From: Hygrophila difformis
Taxonomy: Eukaryota > Streptophyta > Magnoliopsida > Lamiales > Acanthaceae
Direction: 5' to 3'
Length of the DNA stretch: 64,000 bases
NCBI GenBank assembly: GCA_030278955.1
Contig: JAOANR010000003.1
Coordinates: 26,241,227 to 26,305,226, forward strand
Shown: positions 1 to 9,996 of the stretch, piece after piece
Layout: every line of letters starts with the position of its first letter
How positions within the stretch are numbered: position 1 is the stretch's first letter
Program-made: the position numbers and the translations under genes
Notes under the pieces: model-generated
What the model was told of the DNA's origin: nothing
The model's input: the letters and a program-made list of their open reading frames with translations, nothing else
The model's database searches: none

Positions 1-14
1 TAAATTATGCCATC

Positions 15-1367
15 ATGAGATCAAAGAGAAAGAATAACCCGAGAAACAATGGTGGAAAGAAACAGAAAGCCACAGAGCTTGCCCCATCACAGACACCAGT
101 TATTAGAGAACCTGTTCCGGTGCCGGCTGCTGTGGGTGCTGAAGACATGTTCGTGAATAATTTGGTGGCTCCTGATTCATATAATGGATATGACACTTCC
201 TTCAATTATGCTCAACCAACAGAGGATGATCCACAACAAGAAGAGGATGACGCTGAATCTCCGGAGGAAATTTCACCTGAGGTTCCACGTGGTTCTAAAA
301 CCAAGAGGAAGAGTCATAATAGAAAGGATGATACACCCCCTCTGGAAGAATTAACTGGGGACACTTTCAATCCGGCTATTTTCATCAATCAAACGACATA
401 TTCTTATTATCAGAAGATGGTGGAAAGATGGATTATCCAGGACAAAGGATTCACTGAAGCTGACATGGAGCGATTTTCGGTTCATGATGCTCTCATGAGT
501 CGAGGATGGATGAAATTTGCTGAGCATCCGAAAGGAGTTTACTCTTGGGAGCTTACTAGGCAATTTCTATGTAATGCTCGATATGATCACTATACTTCAT
601 GGATTAGGGGAGTGCCTGTGCCATATGGTCCCGCAGTAATTAATGAACTTTATGGTACTGTGGATGTCTCTTGCCCGGCTACAAAGAAGAAGCACTTTCA
701 TGACCCTATTCATGAAGAGGAAGGAGGACCAGAGTTGGAGAAAAGAATCTTGAGAGAGATGTTTGAAAAGCAAAAGGAAGTTGCCTACATAGGGGAGAAG
801 AAGGAAAATGTTGTTGCCACTTCAATGGATGCACCGCTATACCAGATCTACTTGCTCTACAAGCATAAGGTGTTTCCTACTTCGCACACTGCACAACCGA
901 ATGCAGAGGAGCTGTATTTTGTGTACTATGTGAAGAATGGGTTGCCTATTGACATTGGGGAGATGATGGCATATGAGTTGGATAAATTGGCATCTGATGT
1001 AAAAAGGAATATTCTTGGATTCCCTGCACTGATTTGGGCACTTTGCAAGAGAGCTAGAGTGGATCTAAGTGCCTATGCTCAAGATGTGAAGCCAAAGCCC
1101 CCTATTTGCTTCAAGACTAATTATACCAAGCCTGGAGTAAGATGTGCAGAGCTAGCTTACCCGACTTCACCTCATAGGGCACCCACTCATCACACTGATA
1201 TACCTAGTACATCTGGTACTAAGGCTGAGTCCGCAGAGAATGCAATCAATAGGATGACTTATGAAATTCATCAGCTTAGAGCCGAGATGAAGAAGAAGGA
1301 GGATAGTACACAGACACAGATTGCACGACTTCCACCAGACTTGAGTACTTCATGTCTGAAAGTTTAG
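15..1367 (+). CDS. Env-position ORF of element 1 ('putative plant transposon protein' type)
   Basis: A 450-codon frame lies between pol (off window) and the 3' LTR, where Athila-group elements keep their extra ORF. The N-terminus is basic (KRKNNPRNNGGKKQK), followed by an acidic, low-complexity stretch to about residue 105. The central part (about residues 115-370) resembles the domain annotated in plants as putative plant transposon protein; visible marks are SRGWMKFAEHP, WIRGVPVPYGPAVINELYG and GFPALIWALCKRARVDLSAY. I see no signal peptide or convincing membrane span, so an envelope role is not supported. The frame is open upstream of the first ATG, so the true start may be off window. A serine/aspartate-rich tail continues in another frame to TAG at 1469-1471, which suggests a frameshift near 1340. 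A homologous domain occurs in element 2 at 30204-31385. Confidence 0.75.
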   Translation: MRSKRKNNPRNNGGKKQKATELAPSQTPVIREPVPVPAAVGAEDMFVNNLVAPDSYNGYDTSFNYAQPTEDDPQQEEDDAESPEEISPEVPRGSKTKRKSHNRKDDTPPLEELTGDTFNPAIFINQTTYSYYQKMVERWIIQDKGFTEADMERFSVHDALMSRGWMKFAEHPKGVYSWELTRQFLCNARYDHYTSWIRGVPVPYGPAVINELYGTVDVSCPATKKKHFHDPIHEEEGGPELEKRILREMFEKQKEVAYIGEKKENVVATSMDAPLYQIYLLYKHKVFPTSHTAQPNAEELYFVYYVKNGLPIDIGEMMAYELDKLASDVKRNILGFPALIWALCKRARVDLSAYAQDVKPKPPICFKTNYTKPGVRCAELAYPTSPHRAPTHHTDIPSTSGTKAESAENAINRMTYEIHQLRAEMKKKEDSTQTQIARLPPDLSTSCLKV

Positions 1368-1471
1368 GTGATCGATATATTCCTCCTACCACTAGTTCGA
1401 GCTCTACAGGGAGTGATGATATTCCTAGGGAAGATGGAGTAGATGATTCGGATGGATCTTTAGAAATCTAG

Positions 1472-2866
1472 ATTATTGATTAGATAGGATTGCTCTCTTT
1501 TTGTTAAATTTGTCATGATTAAATTAATTTTGGTAGTATTTTGCTTATGGCACTTCTATGTAATAGTTGCTAGAACTTGTGGTATTTTGCTTTTGGTAAA
1601 TTTATACAATTTAATATTTTATTTAAATCTGTCCATTTTTATTTAATTAATAAAAAGATTTAATAAAAATTAAAAATCTGAAATTTAAAAATTAAAATAA
1701 TAAAAATCTGAATTAAATAAATTATGGATAGAATTTAATTATTTTAATCTATAAATTACCATGTGCTCTAATGATTATCTTTTGTATGAGTGAATACCAT
1801 ATAAATATATAAAGAAGCAGGATATGCCATGAAGAAACGAGCAAAAAGGGGACATCCGTATTGGTAAAGGGAAATTCTAGAGATCTGCATACTCCAGGTG
1901 TGATCTTTTCATGTTATATGTTATCAATTTGCATGAAGTATGTGGTAAGAGCTTGATTTAATTTTATTTTACTGTTTATTATGCTTTGAATAAAATGGTA
2001 CATGCATGATTAATTAGTTTAAATTTAAATTATGTTTTCCCAGTGGTGCTACTATTTGGAGATTACCACATCATTGCCAATCTGGAGAAAATCCAAATAA
2101 GTCTAAATGTTCTGCTCTAATCCGATTTTACAACTTAATGAGTATTAGGTTTCTTAGTTTAAAGTCCTAGACTTTGTCAAATTGTTATGCAAGTTGTTTG
2201 AGCTATTGGTGACAATTCTATTTACCTTGCAGAAAACTATTTGATTAATTAGACTAGTTATTTAAAATGTGGAAAGTTATCATTATTTATAAATAAATAT
2301 GCTCGTTCTAAGCCTTTTTAAATGCTTAATTAAAATAAAGTCAAAGTGAAACCCCTATATTAAAAAAAAAATGGTACTCAAATCTTGCAAACAGAAAAAG
2401 AACAATTATTGAAGAATGCAAGATCAAAAAAAAAAAGAAAAGAAAAAAAAGGGGGGATTAAATAAAAATTCATAAACTCTTGACTGGATGACTGGCATAT
2501 ATTCGGTGACACGAGAAGCTTTTGGAATTCAACCGTCTACGACTCAACCAAAGTGTCTAGAATATAGTGAAACCTAGCCATAGATTGAGCATATTTGAAG
2601 ACTGGAATAGAAAAGCATATTTACATTATTCACTTTCCCATATTGAATGCTATGTATAATTAATCTGTTTTCTGTATTGTAAGTGCTTTGGGTATCTGGT
2701 TCTAATAGCTGGTGCATATCAATTTGCCTAGTTCTAGTACATTAAACTTTGAACCCTCTTATCTCATTTTGTTGTTGAAATCTATGATTTGGCAGAACTA
2801 TAAAGACTTTATCTTTATTATCTTGATTGGCAAGTTGATGTGTTAATTGATCTCATTGCTCAAGGG
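1472..2866 (+). other. Non-coding 3' region of element 1
   Basis: About 1.4 kb of AT-rich DNA between the env-position ORF and the 3' LTR. No sustained reading frame is seen. It contains A-rich tracts around 2360-2460. This is the usual untranslated spacer before the LTR in this group. Confidence 0.6.
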
Positions 2867-2893
2867 ACGAGCAATATTTAAGTGTGAGGATGT
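2867..2893 (+). other. Polypurine tract and 3' LTR junction of element 1
   Basis: The block aagtgtgaggatgttgat ends at the first bases of the LTR (TGATGCACC from 2894). The same GTGAGGATGT-TGAT junction occurs before the LTRs of element 2 (32854) and element 4 (minus strand, 43425). This supports its role as the plus-strand primer site. Confidence 0.7.
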
Positions 2894-4907
2894 TGATGCA
2901 CCCTGTGAAACCACATTTAAATGAGCTTAAATTGTGTTAAAACGAACCTAAATTGCATGCATGAGACCCTATTTTACTGCTTTTTAGTTTATATTTCATG
3001 TGATGTGTAAATATTAATAAGACTGGTTATATTGAGCTTATCCGAGTCCAATTTACCTTGTTTTATGCTTAATAATAAGACTTTGGCAATTCTAATACAT
3101 TGCAATGATGTTTCAGGCATTAAAATGATGAAAGAAGATGTTCGGAGGTCAAAGGATGTCAAATTCGGAATTTTCAACACTGGAAAGGCTCCAGAATGCG
3201 CCACACAGACATGGCGGCGCCTAAAAGCATGCTCAGGCGCCACATCAGGCGCCACATCAACACTTGGGAAAATTTCGGATTGGAAAAAGCTTCAGGATGC
3301 GCCGCACCTTCTTGGTGGCGCATAAAAACACCTCCAGGCGCCACTTTTTGCGCCGCAGGGTAAATTTTAGGAAATTGTCAGAATGCACCGCACCTTCTTG
3401 GCGGCGCTGAAAAGCACCTTGGAGCGCCACAAAATGCGCCACTTTCAAAAACTCGGAAAATCTTCGTATGCGCCTCAGCTCCTTGGTGGCACCGAAAACC
3501 TCTTCCGAGCGCCACTTTTTGCGCCACAGTCGCGGTTGAGCAGTTTTCTAATGGGAGAAGAAACTCTCGGTTGAGCACTTTTTGGCGCCGTTTTTCGTCA
3601 TTTTCTTCATCAGACTATACACAGACTTCGGAAATACATCAGAAACTCTCTGTAAACATATTCCAATGGGAGAAGAAGGTCGGAAACACAAATCCATGCC
3701 GGAGGAATGCATCAGGAGCGACTTTCTGGGCGTGTTCTTCCTATCATAGGTGTTGCCTTTCTTTTTCTTGCTTCGTAATGAATTGAAATTGCCTCTAAAT
3801 GTAATCTGCTATCATGTTTTTAATTTGTAGACGGATTTCTGTATTGTTCGTGTTAGAAGTGTTCTAGAACGGGAGTTCAGAATCACTTTGAAGTATGAAT
3901 TTATCTGTTTTATGGAAGCAATATAATTTATCGATGTTTTCTTATGTAATCTGGGTTAATCTGCAAAAATTGTTAGAATCTGTATTAGAATTATATGTTA
4001 GATGTTGTTGAATTGATCGGTATTTTGTGTTCTGTCAAATCTGCTCTTTAAATTATTAATCTGCTAAAGCCCTGAATTAATCGATCAATCTGCATTATCT
4101 ATTTTTAGCGATTTGACAATAATTCTAATCTATCTGCATTTTAATATTAATAATTAAATCCAGTTTACCATGTTTTATTATTATTTTACCATAATTGTTA
4201 AATTATTTACACTGTTCTGCATAATTAAATGTTAGAATCCAATTATGTGATTTCTGCTTTGCTAAATCGGGAGATAAAAAGTAGAATTAATATTTTAGTA
4301 CCGGAATTGGGAATAAATTACATTATAAATGGATTTTGGCATGTGCACAATGATTTGGGAAATGAAAAGTGCCTTTTAATTGCTATAGGAAAATTTGTAT
4401 GCTTGGGAAAGACTCAAATTTAGGCCTAGAATAATAATTGCAGAATGTTAGATAATTTAATCAGCTTCCATGAAATCCGTTTAAGCATAATTTGATTATT
4501 AGTAGATTACAATATTTTTAATCTTTATAAAATAATTAATTTTAAGAAATTGATCTTTTTAGACATTGGAAAATGTTAAATCAATATGCAATTTCTACTC
4601 TATATAAAGATGGCAATATTCAAAATATTACAAGCATCTCCCATTTATATCTTTATTAATTATAATTTTAACTTGCTTTATTTTAACTTTAATGTCACTG
4701 TTTTTAATTTATTCACCATTAGAATTAATCAAAATTCTTTTAAATATATTAAATATAATTAATGAACTTAGAACAATTAAAATCTTCTCCGGAATGAAAT
4801 AATATTCTGAAATTCCCTGTGGTTCGACCCGGTATTCACCGGTTTTTATTACTTGATGACAACCATCCGCTTGTGGTAAAATATGAGTAGTGAAAATCAC
4901 CCATCAC
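2894..4907 (+). repeat. 3' LTR of element 1 (2014 bp)
   Basis: It begins TGATGCACC and ends ACCCATCA, giving the inverted ends TGATG/CATCA. The right boundary is fixed because from 4908 on the sequence matches the LTR of element 2 near 34790. Its partner 5' LTR is outside the window. Short open frames inside it look like chance frames. Confidence 0.8.
3190..3545 (+). repeat. GC-rich degenerate tandem repeats in the LTR of element 1
   Basis: About four copies of a roughly 85-100 bp unit. Each has a 'tgcgcc..cacc.tcttggtggcgc' half and a 'ggcgccac..tgcgcc' half, so each can fold. They stand out as a GC-rich island in an AT-rich LTR. Confidence 0.65.
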
Positions 4908-5470
4908 ATTGTATGCATTATCATCCCTTCATGCCTTAGTTTATTTTTCTTGTTAAACCAATTCGATTTGCCAATTCGGTCTATACCGAATTACCCTGTT
5001 AAATCGAATTAAACACTCCTTTTGAAGCAAATGCCTTAGCCAAATTTGAGTAAGGGGATAACCCCATCAATTTGGTTTGTCCAATTCGGTTTATACCGAA
5101 TTGCTAGACAAACCGAATTAGAAGACGCTATCTCACATCCTTGCAATGATTAATTGGGTAAGATACTACTTCATTTCTCATGCATAGTCAATTCGGTTTA
5201 TATTGCACCTAAACCAGTAGATCGAATTGACCTCCTCTCTCTATTTTAAAACTCCAAAAATATTTTATCTTCCTGAGTTGTGTAAGCTGCATGAATGAAT
5301 TGGGCTTAGGCCCATTGCATCTATTTTATCCATTACATATCTCAACCATTAGTGTCTAAACTATTGTGTGATTAATACTTACACAATACCCAAAAATATT
5401 CTTTTAATTTCATCTTTTCTCGTTAATTGTGTGTATGAATGGGTAATAAGGAATATCACAGATCAATATT

Positions 5471-5606
5471 GGCAAAAAGGTCCCTTCACCGGGATAACGA
5501 TTAGCTTGTCTTCTGTGTATTAATTATTACTCGTTATTTTGCATGGTCTGATTAGTGATTGGTGGAAGCTCCGGCAAAAAGGTCCCTTCACGGGGATAAC
5601 GATTAG
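5471..5606 (+). repeat. Direct repeat pair inside the LTR of element 2
   Basis: Two 34-bp copies (5471-5504 and 5573-5606) of ggcaaaaaggtcccttcac followed by (c/g)gggataacgattag, one base different. The pair is also present in the 3' LTR near 35353 and 35455. Function unknown. Confidence 0.75.
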
Positions 5607-6397
5607 TCACTCAGCCAATTCCTAATTAGATACAGTTTTCTTCTCTTTATCTTAATTTCAACCTGAATTTCGAGCTATGGTAATAATAGATAGTGTCGAT
5701 CAACACTGTTATAATAGTACTGTAGTAAGAAAACATGTGGGTTTTTACTCTCTCATGGGCAGTAGGACTCTTGATGATAGCGATCACTGTCATTAAGGGT
5801 TCCTCACTGTCTAAAAATCATTCCATCTGGAATAATTGGGAACTGCATAGCAGATGTTTGCAGTCCAGATAACCCCAGTTATTTCTGGCATTCTTTTTAG
5901 CCAAATTCTTCTTTTCTCAAGGCTAATCCATGTTTGTGTATCAAATTCTGTCTAATCCCACCATATATTTTGGGGTATTTTATTTTATTTCTCATATACA
6001 TGTATGCATGCTATTATTATGTAGCTATTGTGGTATTATTATTTTGAATATCCTTCTCCTTGGACATAGAAATGTTGATCTAAATCAGATGCTACATAAT
6101 AAATTTCCACAAAAATCACTTTATAAAATCCGGATCTAAGTAAGGGATAATTTCACAGTTATGACTAATTCATCTTCTACTGAGGGTTGATTTTGGGAAA
6201 CTAGAAGCAGAGTCAGCGATTAGGTCTCATCTAGACTGAAAGGATCTGTGTTTTAATTGAGAGTTTAGTACCTGTGTAGGGAATGATTTTCAAATATCAA
6301 TGGTTTTCTCGGAATTACTGTGTGTTGGAAATCTTATATTAGGTATTGCATTGAATCAGTGTCCACTTGGATTCAGATAAGATGTGATACATAATAC

Positions 6398-6402
6398 TAG
6401 AG
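6398..6402 (+). repeat. Target site duplication tagag, left copy
   Basis: The right copy is 17377-17381. The unfilled site is ctagaggaac at 36278 in the 3' LTR, with one tagag at 36279-36283. These fix both ends of the Tekay element. Confidence 0.95.
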
Positions 6403-8967
6403 TGTAATACCCGAGAAATCAACATCGAGTAATAAATCAGAAAATTAATTAATTGGATTTAACTATCGCAACCAAAATAATTTCGAGAGAGCGGAATTAA
6501 ACATTTTTCGGACGATAGCAACTCGAAGAGAGTTATCGGATTATCCAACAATCATGGATAATCCATGTATGATTTATAGAGATTAAAAATCATATTAAAA
6601 ATAAAAAAAAGAGAGAGAAGGGCCGCAGCCTGGTGGTGGCGCGGTGGCCGCGCGGTGGCGCTCCACCAGCGCGCCACCACCTCAGTAGCAACGTTTTGAA
6701 ACGCTGCTACGCGTTTCATGCGTTGTAGAGCCATTATGTCGAGCTTGGTTTATGGAATCGAGCCACAAGCTTGTCTCAGACTTTGGGGGTGTATTGGGAC
6801 TCCATTTGGACAAATCTAGAAACTTCTAGAACACCTACATAGTTGGAAGTGTGGAGGATACATGAACTTAGTGGATAAGTTGAACCTTGATTATGTAGGG
6901 GGATTGGATAGAGGTTGGTGGCTCCAATTTCGAGCTAGACCATCATAAATCTTTTGTGGCTTTTCCAGGTACATTAAGGTACCCATTGGGACTGCATTCG
7001 TTCCTTAATCTATCCAAAATCAGTCTAAACACTCCACCAAATCTTCTAATCCGAAAATCAACATTTCCTTTGAGTGTTAGGTGAGTTGTGTTGAGAGTTC
7101 TACCATTCCAAGGAGTGTTGGACGAATCCAAGCAATCCCAAGCCATTCCTCAAGTGTTGGTAAGGCCTCTAGTCCATTCCTAGTCCTTAAACTCGGATCT
7201 TTTCTATTCTCATTAGGAAACTTCTTCTACGTCTCTCAAATAGGATCATTCGGTTGAAGGAGTGTTCGTGGGGACTGTTTTGGCCGACTTCCAAGCAACC
7301 AACAAAGGCGTTTTCGATCTTAATCTCTTACCAAGTAAGTTAGTGTTGTGCCTTTCAAATTTTATAGCTTTTGGTTGAGTATTCATCGAGATACAACTCG
7401 AAATCCATCTCTTGCCAAATCTGTGTTTTAGGGTTTCTTTAGGATAGTTTCTTTTGTTCCTCTTTTTTCGTCTAGATCCGCTCGTTTTTGGAAAAACTTT
7501 TCTAAATGAAAAATGTTCCTAACACCTGAATATGATCTCTGTAAATTTTCATAATTTTTGGACATGATTTGGGTGACGAAAAAACATTTGGTGTTTTCTG
7601 AGTTTATGGTGACAGTTTTAATATCATGGTGTGGATAGATTTTGTTGTTCGTATTACTCCTATTTACAATCGTTTTTCATGGATGATTTCTTCATGAACA
7701 TTGTTCATTTATGTGTCTAGTTTATCCCTGTAAAATTTCAGAATTTTTGAATCATTCTTGGATTTGTTATGATTTTCTAAAGGAACTGTGGTCGAAGTAG
7801 ACAATAAACTCCTATGCTTTTGAAAAATGAATTCTGACATGATTTTTTTTAAGCCACTTAGAGTCCGAATTTGAAGTAGCTTATTTCTATGAAATATGTT
7901 CATTTGGGTATTTTCTAGCTCCTGTAAAAATTTCGGAATTTTTGAAAATATTTTACTAAGTTTCCAAGTTCGATTTCTGAAACTGCCAGTGGTGATTCTT
8001 TGTCGGTAAAATTGTACTTATGTATTTTGATGATGTACTAGTCGATTGACACTCGTTTTTGGAATATATGATATCTGGAATTATGTGGTATTGTAAAGTG
8101 TGAAATTATGACTTTTAAACTTTGTAAGTTTTGATCGAGTGGGATGCCCGACGTTTTAGAGGGTAAGTGCACTTGGCGTGAGCTCGTTGGGCCGCCCCCT
8201 CTTTTTGTGTGTCTAAAACGGCGCATATGATATTGTGGTTTCGTGTTAGTAAGAGTCTATACTCCTAGATTTATCCGTATGGGTTGTCTAGGGCTCCGGA
8301 ACGGTCTGTATAGGGTCACTGCTTTCACATCCCTCGTGGGTACGAGTCCCAGAGGTGGGTTGATTCGAAAGGGCTTAGGCCTAGAATCGTATTAATGGAG
8401 GCCTTGTGGGTGTAAGTCCCCAAGGTCATATTTGGTGTCCTCGATCAAAATGAGCATTGGTAATGGTTTAATTGGTAAAGTGAAAGAATTTCCGTAAATT
8501 ATTCTTCACGCTTATTTTAAAGATTAAATTCCTATCTTTTATTACTCTTCTAAAAACTTTAAATTTTGTTATGCTATGCATTAACTTACGCAGTACCGTT
8601 GTACTGATAATTTGTTGTTTTCCCTTTTTCGCAGAGTAAGTCATGGCACTACGGGATGGGATTTTTCGAAGAAAGAACTTGTCGCACTTATTTTACTTTA
8701 AATTTCTCGTATTGGACTTGGAACGATGAACTTTGGTTTTGGCCGTCTGTTTGGCCCTATTTTGCTTCCGCACTGCTATTACTTTTATGCATGTGATACT
8801 CTGAATTGATTTTACTTCAGGCATATTTGAATGGATTTTAAACTGTTTGAAATTTGGTACAACTTAGCCTTAGCATTTTTCTAAATAAGCTCGACTTGGT
8901 TCGTGTCTTGTTTAGAAAGATGTGTCGGTAATGCCCTGGCCTGGGTGATCAAATCCGGGGTGTTACA
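6403..8967 (+). repeat. 5' LTR of the Tekay element (2565 bp)
   Basis: Paired with 14824-17376. It starts TGTAATACCC, ends GTGTTACA, and is followed at once by the primer site. I see no coding frame in it. Confidence 0.93.
6632..6710 (+). repeat. GC-rich hairpins in the Tekay 5' LTR
   Basis: A ggtggtggcgcg...gcgcgccaccacc fold-back is followed by a second palindrome (6685-6710) that has one mismatch here. The 3' LTR copy at 15052-15119 is cleaner. Confidence 0.7.
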
Positions 8968-8970
8968 AAG

Positions 8971-8983
8971 TGGTATCAGAGCC
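8971..8983 (+). other. Primer binding site, initiator tRNA-Met type
   Basis: TGGTATCAGAGCC begins three bases after the LTR end. This is the usual complement of the initiator methionine tRNA 3' end in plant LTR elements. Confidence 0.92.
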
Positions 8984-9229
8984 CGAAAATTTTAAAGCTA
9001 CTATTTTTCGGCCCACTATAGAAGCACAAATTATTCAATATTATTTTTAAGCATTTGAGTATTATTTCCATGGAAAAAGGAATTTTTATTTTTAAAACCC
9101 ATGGAAAAGTATATCGCAAAAATTCGACAAGTCTTAAAATTTAGTACTATTTTTGGGGGGAAGCATGTGCATTAACAAAATTATTATTTTTATGTGGCAA
9201 ATCCCTTAATCTAAAAATTTGCATGTTAG

Positions 9230-9731
9230 ATGGCCGACCCAAGATTACAGGACTCTATCATGCGCTTGTATGCTCTATGTCCTATATCACGCATGAGCTT
9301 CGCCACATTACTAGGGATGCCGCGAACGATAGGAATAGGATTGTGGCAATATGGAGAGGATGGAGGCAATGACTATTAGGAGTAACCAGATGGCTGCTCG
9401 CCATGATGCTCTTGCAGCTGAGTTTGAGGATTGCCGTCACCACGTGCACATGTTGCAGGGACGCATATTTGCATTGGAGGAGGTAATAGTTGGGCTGCAA
9501 AACCAGCTCAACCCTGAGCCAGAAATGGAAGAAGATGAGGAATTTGACCCGGATGAGTTTATCAACATTATAGACGCGGATCCCGAGGAGGTCGTGGAGA
9601 ACTCTCCACTGCCTCTTGACACTGACGAGGAGGTTGAGGCCGATCGTAGGATGCTCGGCTACTCCCCGGATTACTTGCTTTATGCGTTGCACGCGATTTC
9701 CGAGATGGACTTCTTTACTTGCTTTTACTAG
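9230..9731 (+). pseudogene. Small coiled-coil/acidic ORF upstream of gag in the Tekay element
   Basis: The clear frame is 9351-9731 (126 codons). A heptad-like segment (MAARHDALAAEFEDCRHHVH and onward to about residue 55) is followed by a very acidic stretch (EMEEDEEFDPDEF). A likely earlier start is the ATG at 9230: MADPRLQDSIMRLYAL runs in one frame and THELRHITRDAANDRNRIVA in the next before the third frame takes over, which suggests a longer protein broken by two small indels. It is in the leader between primer site and gag, separate from Gag-Pol. Some plant Ty3/gypsy elements have extra leader ORFs. I do not recognise a domain and assign no function. Confidence 0.5.
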
Positions 9732-9996
9732 TTTTCTGATTCCGTACATTGCGTATTAGTGTTATCACATCTTGTTACCGTATCGTTATCACATTTTACG
9801 TAGTGATAACTTAGTAGTATATCGTGATGTAATCCTCGCTATCAAAGCATTATTATCTATTGGAATTTCGTACTTAGTGTTCTTCCTTTCTTGCCATTTC
9901 GATTTCCTTTCGCACCTAGAGTTTTGGAGATAGAATTCTGATCATAGTCTAACTCGGCTATTAACTTTCATCTAACCGCGAATCTAATCTGCATGC

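Larger units (their letters stand above)
1..4907 (+). mobile_element. Element 1: 3' part of an Athila-like Ty3/gypsy retrotransposon
   Basis: The window opens inside this element. Seen: an env-position ORF, about 1.4 kb of AT-rich non-coding DNA, a polypurine/LTR junction at 2867-2893, and a 3' LTR that starts TGATG and ends CATCA. The sequence after 4907 is the 5' LTR of element 2; the matching uninterrupted LTR sequence is at about 34788. So this element inserted into element 2, and the likely target duplication is cattg (4908-4912). Its gag, pol and 5' LTR lie off the left edge. The Athila assignment is inferred from the ORF type and the junction motif. Confidence 0.85.
4908..6402 (+). repeat. 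5' LTR of element 2, first segment
   Basis: Matches 34790-36283 of the 3' LTR almost base for base by eye, with scattered substitutions and one-base indels. It is cut on the left by element 1 and on the right by the Tekay insertion after tagag. Confidence 0.9.

Noticed and set aside
15..1367. Calling the element 1 ORF a viral envelope gene
   Set aside because: No signal peptide, membrane anchor or other envelope feature is visible; only its position is env-like.
9282..9749. 155-codon minus-strand frame opposite the Tekay leader ORF
   Set aside because: The plus-strand frame has the coherent coiled-coil/acidic composition; the minus-strand one is hydrophobic by complementarity.
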